Shown here: one piece after another, positions 10,603 through 24,189 of the stretch
Layout: every line of letters starts with the position of its first letter
Position numbering within the stretch: the stretch's first letter is position 1
DNA from: Hericium rajendrae
Taxonomy: Eukaryota; Basidiomycota; Agaricomycetes; Russulales; Hericiaceae
NCBI GenBank assembly: GCA_033439255.1
Contig: CM065888.1
Span: 1 to 64,000 of the forward strand
DNA: 64,000 nucleotides
Reading direction: 5' to 3'
Notes under the pieces: generated by a model
The model's database searches: none
The model's input: only the letters and a program-made list of their open reading frames with translations
What the model was told of the DNA's origin: nothing
Program-made: the position numbers and the translations under genes

Positions 10603-13600
10603 ATGACCTTTTCTGCTATGGCTCACCGCCGAAAGCAAGTCATGATTGATGAAGTCATGGAGCAATCAACGGACATGCATCATATCTTCATCGAAGCAGC
10701 TACAGCAAAGAACAAGGAGCAAGAGAGATGGCATCGGGAATGGATTCGAAGGAAGAGGGAGAGGCAGGCAGAAAGTCGTTGTTCTATTCACCATCGACTG
10801 AATGCCTATGATCCTGATCAGTATCTGCAATTGCCGTCTGAAGCAGAACTGCTAAAATGTTATCAGGCATTTTGGGATGCGACATCCAATGCTGGTGTGC
10901 AGCACTTCATATGTGCTGTATGTGGTCGTGAACAGAGGAACACAGATGTCCAATGTCATACTATGAATATGACGGCCATACCTCATCGTTCACGTCTCAT
11001 TCCAGTAGTCATCAACATCCGGTACAATCTCTGATGGATGATCTGCTGCTTGTCACTGCAGGCTGCCATGGAGAAGAAGCGGATTTGTGCACATCTTGTT
11101 TTAGCTCTTTGAACAGTGACAGTAGTGAAGAATGACCACCGAAATATGCTCTTGTGAACAATCTCTGGATGGACGATCCCCCCTTCGAGTTGCATCAGTT
11201 CACCATTCCCGAATCCATTTTAATCACCACTTATTATGTCTGTGCATCAATCGTCAAATTGTATCCTAAGGATCGTCAGGGAGCTCATGATGAAGAAGGT
11301 CTACAACGTGGTCTGCATGGCAATGTGACTACTTTCAACATGAACATGAGCAATATCACAAGCATGGTGGACAGAAGCATGTTACCACAACATCTGCATG
11401 TCTTGCCATCTTTGCTGTCTGTCACATTTATTGGACATGGTGAAGTGAAGAAGGATTGGCTGAAGAAAACATTCCGCGTCTGGAGAACAGTCATTTGAGA
11501 TGCTTTGGTGTGGCTGAAGGAGCACAACCCTAAGTATTATGGGCACATCTCCATAGATGAAGGCTGGCTGCATTCCCTTCCTAAAGATGACATTCCAAAG
11601 GAGATATTAGCCACTATGCGTCACGAAGAAGATGACAGCACTCTTGACCAAGAAAATGATGGCTATGTATCTGAAGACAATTCTGAGGATGACAGAGATG
11701 CTGGTGAGTCCTCATCATTTCATATGCAACAGATATTAATGATCTTTATTCTTAAAAATTCAGATATCAGTGATGAAAGCAATGAAGCAGGTGTCATACC
11801 ATTGCAGTTCCTTGGTGTTCACGACTCTGACTTAACGAATGTTCATATGGATGACCTTATGACATGGGGTCTTCAAAACCTTGCTGAAGGTGGTGGTTCC
11901 TGTGAAGGAACTTATGCTGTGTGGCATAGTCATCAAGCTGTCCATGATTTTGACGGAGGTCGCAACAATGTCAATCAGAACATAAATGTGTGGGAGAAAG
12001 CTTATCTGGTGCTCTTTCCCTATGGCAGGGGTGGGTTAGAAGCAAAATGGGCTGTTGCATTGTCTTTAACAGAACAGATGCATTGGGCTCTGCAGTTCCA
12101 TGACCGCCATTTTTGTACACATCCTATGTTCATTTTCCATGTCTTCGGGCTTCTTCAACATTGGCAAGCCTTGTTGTCAGCTTGCATTCAAATGTGCCAT
12201 CGAGACTTCAATGCAATCACATGCAAACTTTTGTCAATTACAATACAAGATCTGGAGCATGCCGCACAACAGGAAAGGATGAACTTACCCATTTCGAACA
12301 ATGCTATCAAGGTCTTGCATAGACATGTGCGAGTGACAATGTCTCATATCATGGGTTTGGATGCATCGTGCAAAAGGAATAGGAGTAAAATATGGTCAAA
12401 CACTGTTCAAGAAGGACCACCGTCAATATGAGCGACTATAAATGGAGACAATCTGAATGACCCTATTGCTCAAGTGTTTGCTGGACAGGAAATAGATATG
12501 GATCACTTTTCGGCAACATTTGGCCCAGACAAGAAACAATGTGCACAAATTATTGCAGGAGATCTGTACACAATGGCAAAGTTCTTCTGATTTCTGGTGG
12601 ATGCCATTCTCGAACAGCTCCTGCAAATAAAAGTGTCTGGCCAATTGGTTTCATCAAACCAGGGAAAGTTTGGTTGCATAGTGGCTTACTTTGGAGTGGT
12701 TGAGAGCCAAGGAAGGGGCACTCTACACCTGCATATCTTGATCTGGTTGAAGGATACTCCTCCCCCTGCTGAGATTCATCACATGCTTTCGACTGAAGAA
12801 TTTCGAGAACGAGTAAAGAGGTACATTGAAGCCAACTTTTGAGCTCACCTTGATGGCATGTCCTCATATGAGGACCTACAAGCTATTCTGAAAGACCATG
12901 AAGTCGCATACTCTCATCTGCCTAATCCCTATGAGGACAATTATGCTCAGCGTGCAGAAGAAATGGAGAGAAAGGTGGTTTGTACGAAGCAAATGCATAT
13001 GTGCAAGCCTGGAAGCTGCTTGAAATACAATTGTGGTCATCTGATCTGCAAGCGACGGGCACCTTGGCCTCCATTGAATGAGGTTACAATTGATGCCGAA
13101 GGTACTTGGAAGCCAAAACAGACATACGAATTTTTCAATACGTGGATGCCATGGGTGTCTGTTAATATTCACTGCAACTGCGATGGACAATTGCTGACAA
13201 ACGGCGATGAAACACGAGGAATAACTTGTTACACCACTCAATATTCTATGAAGAAACAGGGCTGTGGATATAATACATCTGCTATATTAGCAGATGGTTT
13301 GGTTTGGCACTTCAAGGACAATGCATATGTTGGAGACTTATGCAATCACCAACATATGTTGCTTCTATGGGCTGCAAATATTCTGAATTGTGAACAAGAA
13401 ATTGCGGCACCTCTGGTTGTTTCTTATCTAATGGGTTGGGGGGATATGTTCGAGTCCCATCACTACACCAGTGTAATACTGGTCATCCTTTGTGTCACAG
13501 CTTGTGAAGACATACCCACATATAAACACGTGCACGGAGCAGCAAACAAATTAGTCAGTTTTTGCCTGCATAAATTGATAGAATATGTACTGATCTTGTC

Positions 13601-13680
13601 ATGGACAGGTCATCTGAGTCATCTAGTGAAACCACTGCGATGGGAGATACAGATGAGACAGTTGCTGAATCTGCAGTAAG
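10603..13680 (+). pseudogene. Helitron 2 Rep/helicase, N-terminal and Rep (HUH) part
   Basis: The order is a basic start (MAHRRKQVMIDEVMEQ), a CAVCG zinc-finger-like motif near 10,910, a DUF6570-like region (FTIPESILITTYYVCASIVKLYPKD at 11,190), LKEHNPKYY (11,515), then the Rep region with GRGTLHLHILIWL at 12,714-12,752. In that last motif, HLH is the HUH metal-binding site of rolling-circle replication initiators. A probable 59-base intron lies at about 11,704-11,761 (GTGAGT...TTCAG). Stops near 12,428, 12,589 and 12,841 and several frame changes show decay. The gene continues past the LTR insertion to the helicase at 16,075-17,690. Confidence 0.85.
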
Positions 13681-13753
13681 GATTAGACTTGGACTTGTAG
13701 CATGATCTTATTATTTACGTACTATCATAGGCTGATGCTGGTAATGAGAACTG

Positions 13754-15094
13754 TGTTGAAAATGGCAAGTGCAGTGACAACGGAATAAAATGACATGTCT
13801 AAATTGGGACGTTGATGACACCAGTAAGTACTCGTAGATAAGGTTTAAGGACTTCAGCAAAGCCCGATGGCTGCTGTAATTACTGAATCTAACACTCCTA
13901 CATAATGAGGCAACCATTGGCAAAAAGTAACAATTAAAAGAGGTGAAGGAAAGGTTCATCAACTTGTGCAGATTGAGCAGACTCCTCACCATTGCTCTCC
14001 ACAAACCTGACATGAGACTGACTGGATGGACAGACCCTTGCCATATGACCTTTCCCACCACAGGTGTAGCAGGTAATGTCCTTGCTGGATGACCCTGTGA
14101 ACCGGGTCTGCCTGGCAATCAGGGCTTGGTCGGATACTGAGCGCCTGTCCTGGGAACGGCTGAGCTAAGACTCCAGGCCGGAGATACGTGACATGACACT
14201 GCTAAGAGTGAGATCAGAAAAAGGGATTCCATCGAGGGCAGTGACAATTGACTGATACTCCTCAGGGAGATCATCGGTGATGATGAGGATGATGTCGATG
14301 TCCTGGACAGGAACAGGGGAATGGGATAGCTCAAGGGCTGTGGAATGGACACGACCAGTCCAATCCATGGTGGACTCAGACTCGAGCTTGGCCATACTGA
14401 AGAAGCGATGTCGAAGGGAGAGGATGTGATTGACAGACCCAGAGCAATGAATATCCTGCAAAGTCTTCCACATAAGCCTTGGATCCTCCAAACCCACAAT
14501 GAAAGGCATCTGAGAGGACTCAATACTCAGTGTGATCTTTGAGTGTGCCTGCTGCCTCTTCTTCTCCCTTGCCTGAACTGCCTTCACACCTCTGGGCACC
14601 AGCCCTGACACCTCTGGCCCAACAACCTCCCACAGATCTGCTGCAATAAGAAGTGCCTCCATGACTGTCCTCCACTGCACATAGTTGCCCTCCTTCAGCT
14701 TGTCAATACGTTCAGTGGACTGCATGATGGTGATGTCAAAAAGAATGACTGAAAAGGATAGGAAATAGAGAGAGGGACTGCTGAATGACAAGTGATCAGG
14801 CCGAACATGGTTGATGCATGATTACCGGTCATTGCAAGCGATTGGTTCGAGGATGAAGCACAAGGAATGGAGCAGGTGTCAAAACAAGCCTGATGTAGAC
14901 CGCAGAATATGAGCAAGAATGACAAGAGTTAGGAATGGGCAGGGCCCATAACCTGTTGAAAATGGCGAGCGCAGTGACAACGGAATAAAATGACACATCT
15001 AAATTGGGACGTTGATGACACCGGTAAGTACTTGTAGATAAGGTTTAAGGACTTCGGCAAAGCCTGATGGCTGCTGTAATTACCGAATCTAACA
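13754..15094 (-). mobile_element. Gag-only non-autonomous Copia element (fossil)
   Basis: Two 141-bp LTRs (13,754-13,894 and 14,954-15,094; TGTTAGATTC to TTTCAACA on the minus strand) are flanked by a 5-bp target duplication AACTG (13,749-13,753 and 15,095-15,099). The LTRs differ at roughly eight positions, so it is not very young. Next to the 5' LTR is GGTTATGGGCCC, complementary to the initiator-tRNA-Met anticodon arm. The interior encodes only a Copia-type Gag (UBN2-like, from about 14,720 down) and a zinc knuckle region near 14,060. There is no integrase or reverse transcriptase. It interrupts the Helitron 2 gene. Confidence 0.85.
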
Positions 15095-16074
15095 AACTGT
15101 ATTCTCATTCTACTGCAATCAGGAGGTGTTCAGATGCAAAACCAGGTGACAGATTACATGCACCGTGGCTCAACCTGCGATGCATACAATGTTATGCAGT
15201 TCTTCAAAGATACGTATGAGGTTAAGCGTGAAGCTGCTCGTGAGTGACAATCTAATGTTGGACATCCTCAGAATGAGTGCATACCTTATCTTTCCGATCA
15301 TCCTCAAAGCGCAGAGAAGGAACACATTATCTGAACCACCGGTCACAATACTATTCCTGACTTCAACGGACCTTGGTTTCCAACAGACGACGACCCAAAC
15401 CTTCATGCATTTTATTGTGCATCAATGCTCATGCTTTTCAAACCATGGCAGGTGATCAATGATCTGAAAGATAATACTGAAACATGGGAGAGTGCATTTG
15501 ATAACTTCTATTCAAATGTGTCAATGGAGATTCGGAGGATGATCGGCAACATCCAGCTTTATCACAATTCAAAGAATACTGCTGATGCTGATGATGACGT
15601 GGATGAAGGTCAAGGAACGTCAGCATCTCGAGTCGATATCAGGATAATGATGCTGATGATGAACCATTTCTTGAACCCAATCACCCATCTACTATGACCA
15701 TCACTGAAGAGATGATTGAAGCGGCACAAACAAGGCAAGTGAGCGGTCGAGACAGATTGTATGTCAGAGAAGCCATTACCATCGCAAGAATGAAAGGACT
15801 TCTTCCTGAGAAGACCGACATGAACTACCCCACACTTCCATCACCTCATGTTGCAACAGGAAGTGACCTGTGCAATCTTCTGCAATGGCAAGCTCAGCTT
15901 GACAATCAAAATACTGATCAAAATAATACGGACGATCATGACAGCTCACGAAGCAACACACCCAATGGTGCCAGGGTCAATCGCAGAGGGCATAACGCAT
16001 ATGCTTCCGTGGGATTGGTCGAACATAACATGGAAATGGCTGAAGCACCACTCAATGCTGTCGAGCCAAATTGA
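15095..16074 (+). pseudogene. Helitron 2 protein, region between Rep and helicase
   Basis: Reading resumes after the LTR insertion with VTDYMHRGSTCDAMNVMQFF (about 15,140-15,205), then FNGPWFPTDDDPNLHAFYC (about 15,365-15,420) and KPWQVINDLKDNTETWESAF. This is the stretch of Helitron proteins that joins Rep to the helicase. The frame changes at least three times (near 15,245, 15,430 and 15,640), so it cannot be translated as one protein. Confidence 0.75.
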
Positions 16075-17690
16075 TTGCTTTCTGATCAAAGACAGGCATT
16101 CGACATTATTTGTTGGCATGTTGAGAAAACGCGATCAGAAGAAGATGTACCTCAATTGCTCATGCAAATCCAAGGCGAAGGCAGCACTGGGAAGTCAAAA
16201 GTCATCCAAACCGTCACGAATTTCTTTGCACAGGAAGGCTTGAAGGATATCCTGCTTAAAGGTGCCTATACAGGCATTGCTGCTTCTCTCATAGATGAAA
16301 AAATGATGCATATTCTGGCTAGCATTCCTCGTAAAGGTGGTGCAGTCTCAGAATCTGCAAAAGATAAGCTTCGAAGGCTGTGGAAGAATGTGGAATACCT
16401 TATACTGGACGAATGCTCTATGTTCTCTCGAGCATTCTTCACCCTTCTGTCAAGAAATATCTCTATCGCGAAGGCAGATGAGATGAACGATAAGCCTTTT
16501 GGCAGTGTTCACGTAATTCTATGCAGCGACTTCCATCAGTTTCCACCGATCATGGGTAGCAGTAAAGTTGCCTTGTATCATCCTGCGCAACCAGGTCGGG
16601 AGTCTGCGGAAGAATCCTTGGGACGTTCCATATACAAGGAATTTCAAACTGTAGTTTTGTTACAGGAGCAAGTAAGTACCTTTCCAATATTGATGGCAAT
16701 ACTCACCGCATCATTTAAGGTCTGAGTGCAAGACCCCGTTTGGCTAAATTTTCTCCAACAACTTCACTGCAGAGAAGTCGAAAATAATGATTTGCGCATG
16801 TTAAATGATCTTGTCATTTCTACAACAGATGATGCAGAGTCAGCATTCAATGAGCCTCCATGGAATTCAGCATACCTCATCACTCCATGACATGCCATAT
16901 GCCTCGCCTGCAACGAAGAAGCTATGTACAATCATTGTCACATGGTGCAAACACAACTGTTTATTTGCCCGGCCGAAGACAGATCATCTGGCAGAGAGCT
17001 CTTCCTCGTCGAGAGATATGCAATTGCTATGAAGAAGCCATCAAAAGACTCGAAACACAACAAAAATGCCAATCTACCAAACATTATCAATTTAGCAAAA
17101 GGCATGAAAGTAATGGTCACCTTGAATGTCAACACTGAACTTGATGTCACAAATGGAGTGAGAGGCAAAGTTGTTGATATTGTGCTGGACGAAGATGAGA
17201 CAATTCCAGAAGATGCAAATGAATGCAAAATATTGCACCTGCCTGCATACATCCTTGTCAAACTTGACTGAATGCATGCGACCCTGCCCAATCTACTGCA
17301 ATCTGTTATTCCAGTGGTCCCAATGAAGCAGTCTTTCAAGATATCTGTACCAAACTCAAATGGTCAAACTAGCCAATGCACGATTCAATGGAGACAATAC
17401 CCATTAACACCAGCATATGCGTTCACCGACTACCGCTCGCAGGGTCAAACACTCGACTATGTCATCGTTGATATTGCTCCACCTCCGTCTGGACGAAGTT
17501 AGACATGTTCAACATTTATGTCGCATTGTCAAGGAGCTCCGGACAAGACACCATTCGCTTACTGCGACCATTCGACGAGCGTGTTTTAACTGGTCCAATC
17601 GACACTCACCTACAAGACTGCAATGACTGGTTAGAAGAGTTAGACCATGCAACAAAAGTGTGGTGGCAGCGAATGACGGACGACACGTAG
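16075..17690 (+). pseudogene. Helitron 2 helicase domain (PIF1-like)
   Basis: The frame shows Walker A GEGSTGKS (16,171-16,194), GAYTGIAASLI, Walker B YLILDECSM (16,396-16,422), the SDFHQFPPI motif, then after a probable intron (donor about 16,671, acceptor about 16,721) a middle region rich in conserved residues. The end has TPAYAFTDYRSQGQTLDYVI (motif V) and FNIYVALSRSSGQDTIRLL (motif VI), stopping at 17,690. In-frame stops near 16,889 and 17,271 and a frame change near 17,500 show it is inactive. It is still close to consensus and is the best preserved Helitron here. Confidence 0.85.
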
Positions 17691-18290
17691 ATGTCAGAAA
17701 ATGTGTCGAACATCAAAGTAAAATACAAACTCGTAGTAGCACGAACACCAGACGAACGAAAGATTTCCATCAGAAGTGATGATGAACGATCGATAAGCTG
17801 ACAAACGCTGTATGACAAAGAGGTAGCAGAAAAGGAAATGTTTACTATAAAAGTCCTTTGTTTGTTCAGATGCTGTGCCTGCAGGTTTTTGGGTCACATT
17901 GTGAGGTGCGTGTGCTTGCTCTCCGAGCAAGGACTTGGAGTTCTTCAATGCACTGCCATCGTGCTCTCGCCCTTCAGGGTTACATGAGCATCAACAATGG
18001 AAGCATGGCAATGCTAGAAGCCGGCATGAGTCCACCTGTCTGTGCTCCCTCTGTGCGCTTACTATATGTACAATACATGAGGCGTCAAGGCTCGTGTCCT
18101 TGCTTCACCCTCTACTGTAGTAGGCAAGCATCAGGAAGCCGGCGTGATGCTATAAGGGATGTGAACGGTTGGCTATTGCCCTTAAGTGGGAATAGTTTTG
18201 GTGTCCCAATCCTGAGGGAGGTGGTCAATCCACCCAGGAGCACCTGTACAACTGCACATCTCATACCTTACAAATACTATAAGTGTACAT
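17691..18290. other. Spacer between Helitron 2 and Copia fossil
   Basis: No gene recognised. This stretch should contain the Helitron 3' terminus and any Copia 5' LTR or leader, but no CTRR-ending hairpin or TG...CA repeat could be identified with confidence. A TATA-like CTATAAAAG is at 17,845. Confidence 0.4.
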
Positions 18291-19593
18291 GAACACAGAT
18301 GGGACAGGATCTTATGATCCTGGCTAGAGATACAGCACATGGGGTTGGTTTCGCCTTGAACTTCTTAAAGAACTTGGGTCTGACTGCTCCTCAACCCAGA
18401 TATTCACCCAAACACACTATGATATACTCCCCTGTGGATTCATTCATTTGGATGGCTCCAACTACCAGTCATGGGCTCCAATCATGACTGACTTCTTCCA
18501 GACCAAGCATCTGTGGAAGTACATTGGCAAGACCACCTCCACTCCTTCACCTGTGGATCCCACAGCACCAACCACCACTGAGAGAGAGAGGCTGTAGACA
18601 AATTCAATGAGGATAACGAGCAAGCACTTGGTTATTTGAAGATGGTATGTGTTTCTGCTGTCCGTGACAAGATTAAAGCCAGAACATTTTCTGAACTGGC
18701 TTGGGACGACCTTAAAAAGCTCTACAATAAGATGAACAATCACCAGGCCTTCACTCTCTTTGACCTCTACCTCTCTCGTTGCTTTACTGAATCAGAGAAG
18801 ATGCAGGACCAGATCAACTCCTTTAACCAGGAGTATGATGTCCTCAAAACTGCTGGCTGGAAGATTGACAATCTCCAGCATGGCTACTTCATCCTAAAAG
18901 CACTCCCTCCTTCCTACAAGAACTTCTTTGAGGTCACCTTTAATTCCTACGCTGACCTCTCCACTGCCACATCTCAGGACTTCATCACCAGAATCCTTGC
19001 TCAGGAGGATGGAAAGAAGGCAGATGCAGTCGTCGCTCAGGTTAATTACCAGACTGCCTCTTTGTCTAAGAAACCACAGACAAAGAAGAAGGGCAAGTGT
19101 CACTACTGTCAAAAGTTGGGGCACTTTGAGTCAGACTGTAGGAAGAAGCAGGCAGACCAGAAAAAGAAAGGCGATGGTGGAAAGACTAGTAGTAAACCCT
19201 CTGTAAATGTGATGGTTCAGACATTGCAGCACCTACCAATTGCTATCACTGTTTTCTGGTACCTGGAGTCAGATAAGAGCCGCTGGATGTTGGACAGTGG
19301 CTGTTCCCATCATATCACACATACCCATTTGGACTGTGACCATTATGAACCTATGCAAAGTCCTGGCCATATCTCGGTCGGTGACAGCACTGCTAGGAAG
19401 ATGCCTTACTTTGGTACTGGCACGGTCAAGGGTTGGATGGATGTGGAGGGGAAGTGTGTTGCAGTTATGCTTAGCAATGTGCTTTATGCACCTAAAGCTG
19501 CACACCGGTACATATCAGTGCCTACACTGTTGAACCAGAAGTTTGATGTACTTCTACGGGGTTCTTCAGAAGTGTGTACAATAGAACATGATG

Positions 19594-22111
19594 CATCTGG
19601 AAAAACAGGAAGAGCTACAGTGGGCTACCATGAGCTACAGTAGTGATTAGAATCCTACCGTAGTGACCTGTAGCTCCCATAGCTCCTGTAGTACTCGTAG
19701 GACCCCCCCCTACTACCGTGGCTCCGATAGTGAGCCATAGTCACCTGTAGTGAATATGTCTCTACTGTAGCAATGAATCTCTTTACAGTAGTTATACAAT
19801 TCAATGTATAAACAACTGTTGATATCCTTATATTTCACTCAATTGCAATATATCAGAACATTCAAAAACTTTATTTAAGAATAACTACATAACATGAGCT
19901 AGCTAATTACTACTCCGTACTACATTAGGCCACTTGTGCTGTCATCTCACAGATATATAAACACCAGTCCCCTCTACTGTAGTACATACGTAGGTCAGAC
20001 AGACATGCAAGTGAGCAGGTGGGCATGTGAGTGAGCAGGTGGGCATGTAGGCAAGCAGGTGAGTGGACGAGCATGCAAACAAGCAGGTGAGCAGACGAGC
20101 ATGTGAACAAGTGAAAAGGTACATAGGTGAGCAGGCAGGTGTGCAGATGAGCAGGCAGGCAAGCAGATTGTGGGCAAGCCATCGGGCAAGCAGACGAGCC
20201 ATCGGGCAAGCGGGCAAGCCATCGGGCAAGCGGACAAGCCATCAGGCAAGTGAGCAGGCAAGCAGGCAGGCATGCATGTGGATGGTTGCATGGGTGAGCG
20301 GGCAGGTAGGAGGCAGATGAGCAAGCATGTCAGCACTGAAACAACCAATAAAATAAAAACAAACATACATACAATGTACCAGTATCACTCTTCTAGCCTT
20401 CTCTTACACCCTTCTAACCTGAAAAGAGATGAGAACAAAAGAATAACAGACTTACAATAAAACAAGAGAGAGAGAAGTAAGAGAGTGAGAGAGTGAGAGA
20501 GAAGAGACTTAGAAAGAGTGGCAAAAATGATGCGCTGCTGGCAAATCCTGAGGCCAAACAACACCAAAGGCAGAAACCAGATTGCCATATTTGGCAATCT
20601 GGTTTCTGGCTCCTGCACGAAAAATAAAAACATTGCAAGTTACATTACTAACAAAATTTCCTTCAGTGTTTATAGATATGAACTCTACACTGACTTACAC
20701 TTGTCCAATGCTGGCAGAAATCAGATTGCCAGATATGGCCATCTGTGTTCTGCCCTGTTGTGCGTCTTAGCTGCAAGGAGCGTGGGAGAGTATCCGGGTC
20801 CCCTGGAGAGTTCTGCATTTCTCTGCTACAAACATCAGTTTTCATCTGATTAACATGTACCTAGTACTGGCCAAGCCAGATGAATCGTCGCTTTCGAACG
20901 ATGCCTTGTACGCCATGATCTGTTGGATATTAAAGGCGCTATGGCCAGAATGCTGTAAGTGACATTTAGTAGATACAAAAAGTGATATAACTTTATGAAT
21001 ATTGCACGCACCACATATCTTTTTGGCTCATCTGAATGTTCTTATTCGTAGCTTCCAAACAAGCCCTCATACGCTACGTTAGGTGCAGAACTCGTGCACT
21101 AGTGGCAAAATCTCTGAAAATGGAGGTCAAACAGCAGTTTTGGCATATCTTCACAACGAGAACACGCACCGCTGACGTTTCAGACATTCCTGAACGCGGT
21201 TGAGCATAGCTTTCGAACGGTGCCCTACACAACCTGATCCGAGAAGATTTAAAAATCGTCCCTTTGAGCGAAAATTGGATATATCATGACAAATATTGGA
21301 CATACCACAAAAATCTTTATCTCGTTAAAAGGAGCTCATCAAGAGCTTTCGAACGAGTTATCGTGCGCCCTGATGGGTGAAAAACTCGAGGCACTACAAC
21401 AGAATCTCTGAAACTGTCAGTAAGAACATGTTTTGAGGTTATCTTTACAACGAGTGAACGCACCGGCAACATTTCTGGTGTTCCAGAAAGCGGCAATCAG
21501 TAGCTTTCGAACGCATGTACATACATGCAAATCGGTGCAGTGCTTGGTGCATAACATCAAAATCTATGGTGTCAAAGCATCAGCCACACATACCTTTTGA
21601 AACTTGAAGTCGTCTATGCAAGGGTGTTATCCTAGACTTGTTGAAAAGTGTTAGTCAAGAGTATTTTAATACACTCACATTTGTTCTGAGTTATTTCCTG
21701 CTTGCCTTGGAACCACAAAAAAATGCAGACACACAGTATGAGCAGGACTTGCTTAGAGGCACATATGTGTGCGTAACATGTTACTAGTGGTGATAGCACA
21801 TTAGTAATCAAAACTGGCAGATCATATGATGAAATACAAGCCTCACATCACTTTTGAAAGACTTTTGAGCAATATAATGGATTAAAAAGACAGTGTCACT
21901 ACAGAAAACTACAGGAGACTACGGTAGGACAAGACAAGCTATGAGACCTGAATGCAGTCATACAGTATGTAATAAAAGAGCTACAGGATCAGCCAGAAAA
22001 CACCGGTAGCTACCATCAGTGCTTCTATATCTACATCAGTGCTTCTATAGGCACATCAATGCTTCTATAGGCACATCATCTGATTTAGTGAAACTCCGGT
22101 TTTTCCTGATG
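19594..22111. mobile_element. A1: A-class non-autonomous Plavaka-like element
   Basis: 2,518 bp, ends CATCTGGAAAAACAGG and CCGGTTTTTCCTGATG, target duplication TG (19,592-19,593 and 22,112-22,113). Subterminal repeats are CTACAG/CTGTAG words (19,610-19,760; 21,900-22,020). The interior holds a GCAAGCAGG-rich tract (20,000-20,330), a minus-strand intron-like module (GTAAGTCTG to TTTTCAG, near 20,455-20,420), two 26-bp palindromes (20,578 and 20,717) and five units of about 158 bp (20,880-21,560). There is no transposase. The copy A2 has the same length and differs at only about eight bases. Confidence 0.9.
20880..21560. repeat. Tandem array of about 158-bp units in A1
   Basis: The word AGCTTTCGAACG or a variant recurs with landmarks at 20,895, 21,054, 21,214, 21,350 and 21,508, giving spacings of 159, 160, 136 and 158. 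Each unit also has a CGTTGT/ACAACGAG word and GCACC or GGTGC. Monomers are much diverged, yet the length is kept. The same array is in A2 (about 43,130-43,810) and, reversed, in A3 (49,100-49,800). Confidence 0.8.
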
Positions 22112-23735
22112 TGGCATTACCTATGGGATTGGCAAAAAGTTAGACAGTTTTCACTGGCTGCTACTTGAGCCTACTCCTACGGTTAATGCAGCAGTTAAGG
22201 ATGCAGTCTCAGTGGACACTGCTCATGCATGCTTTGCTCATATGTCATATGGTGCTCTGAAGCGACTCATTCCTGGAGTCATGAAAGACATCGTAATTGA
22301 CCAATCCACAGTGGCTACCATGCCCTGTCATGGATGTGAGCTTGGCAAGAGCACTTGCCACATCAGAAAAATCAGTTTTCTACATAGCTTCTAGCCAATG
22401 ATATGGCTCCTATGATAGTTCTATGCACTCTATGTATTTTGGCAGCACAGCCTTATAGCTCTATAAGACCTATCATAGGTTCTATAGCTGTTGGTGGTGG
22501 GTATATAGAGCTATGTAGTTTTGAGTGACAGCTATGCTAGCTATATAACATTATAGGGTTGCTATCAATGCTATGATTCCTATCATACCATACCTAGAAC
22601 CCCAAAATATACTAAGGCAAGAGCACCTTAAGCCAATTGTCTAGGTTGAAAATATATTTAAATTATGGGCTCAGGAGTAATAAACAACAGCTAATTCTAC
22701 TATATTAAAAGTAAATAAGTAATTAGGGCCAATGCGGGCATGCATCCACGGCGCAGGAGGCCGTCGTGGGCCCGGGGCCCGTACACGAGAGTGTGTGCAC
22801 TGGCCGACGCACGTGACACGAGGCGCACACGCACGAGGTGCGGCAGGCCTGCGCGCGCGAGACGGGAGGGCCGTGCACGAGGCACAACGGGGCATGCACG
22901 AGGCGCTGGGTGGCAGTGGGCCCGTGCGCGATGCGGCAGACGTGCACGCAGGAGGTGCGGGGCCCGTACGCCAGGCAGCGGGCCTGTACGCGAGGCGCGG
23001 GGCCCGTGCGCGAGATTTTGGGCCACCACGGGCTCGTGTGCGATGCGTCATGCCTGCGTGCGGGAGACGCAAGGCGCGCAGGGCGCGTGGGCGAAGCGTC
23101 GAGGGCGGCGGGCCCGTGCGTGAAGCACTGGGTTGCCACGGGCTCGTGCGTGAGGCGGCAGCCTGCATGCGAGGCGCAGGGTCTGTGCGCGAGACGCCGA
23201 GGGCGTGCGTGAGGCATCGAGGGCGTGCGTGAGGCGTCGAGGGTGGCAGGTCCATGCGCGAAGCGTCGGGTGGCCACGGGCCCGTGCGCGAGGCACTAGA
23301 CTGCCGCGGGTTCGTGCGTGACGCGGTAACCTGCACGCAGAAAGCGCGAGGCGCGTGGAGGGGCGTGGGCGAGGGTCGAGGGCAGCGGGGCCATGCACGA
23401 GGCACAGGGCCGGGCACGAAACGTCGGGCTACTGCGAGCCCATGCGCAATGCGGCAGGCGTGCACACGAGGTGCGATGGCGTAGACGTCACGAGGACGGA
23501 CAGGGCCCCGCGCGACGTGCGTGCGCTGGCATGCCCGTCCCAGGTCGCGGACGACCGTGCGCACTCCGCTGATCGTGGTCGTTGGAGGCGACGCGCTGGG
23601 CACTAGCGACGTGGCGGCGACGCGACGTGGCGGCGAGGCGGCATGGCGGCGAGGTCGGCAGAGGGCAGGGTGTTGCGGGATAGGCAGCAGTCGGAGGCGA
23701 GAGGGGATGAGGGTGCGGGAGGACGAAAGAAGTCA

Positions 23736-23812
23736 AGAGTATCGCTCGTCGAACGAGCGATACTCTCTAGATTAGTACAAATAGATGAATTGAGACTTTT
23801 TTTACTTACCTT
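23736..23812 (-). other. Hairpin-intron module of E1
   Basis: On the minus strand: GAGGGCCTCAAAG, donor GTAAGT, GTACTAAT (branch-like, 23,771-23,778), then the palindrome AGTATCGCTCGT / ACGAGCGATACT with a 3-base loop at the acceptor side. The stem sequence differs from the other copies but the pairing is retained. Confidence 0.55.
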
Positions 23813-24189
23813 TGAGGCCCTCGGCATCTGACTATCCTCCTCCGGTGTTCGATCCGATGGGAGCGAGAAGAGGGATGGCGAACGGGCGAGACAGGGGAGT
23901 GAGGGTGGTAGGGACAAGACTGACTTCGATGCGCGTTCGGTGCTTACAGCCACCGAACGAGCGAAGCTACATTGTTCGAGCTTTAACAAACCAAGTAAAA
24001 TCGTAACAATTCAGAGAAAAAGAATACTATGATAGATCATACAGTAAACCAGAATTAATGAGGATTCTATGTATCTACTGCACCGTGAATTGCTGAGCAG
24101 CAGCATCAACATAATAAAGTCTAGCGCCCAGTCTCTGACGCGACGCTCGGCAAGCGCCCGGCAACCACAAATCCCGGCTCCATCCGGGA

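Noticed and set aside
17851-17872. CATCTG-type right end (TTTGTTTGTTCAGATG)
   Set aside because: No subterminal repeats precede it and no partner end or 2-bp duplication was found.
19925-20366. Cys-Pro-Ala-Cys-Leu repeat protein in A1 (and A2, 42,176-42,617)
   Set aside because: Encoded by a GCAAGCAGG simple-repeat tract. All three frames give similar low-complexity strings and A3 keeps only the tract's composition.
22671-23606. 310-codon minus-strand frame and several plus-strand frames
   Set aside because: Arg/Ala/Pro-rich low complexity in a GC island of E1. Many frames are open together, as expected from composition.
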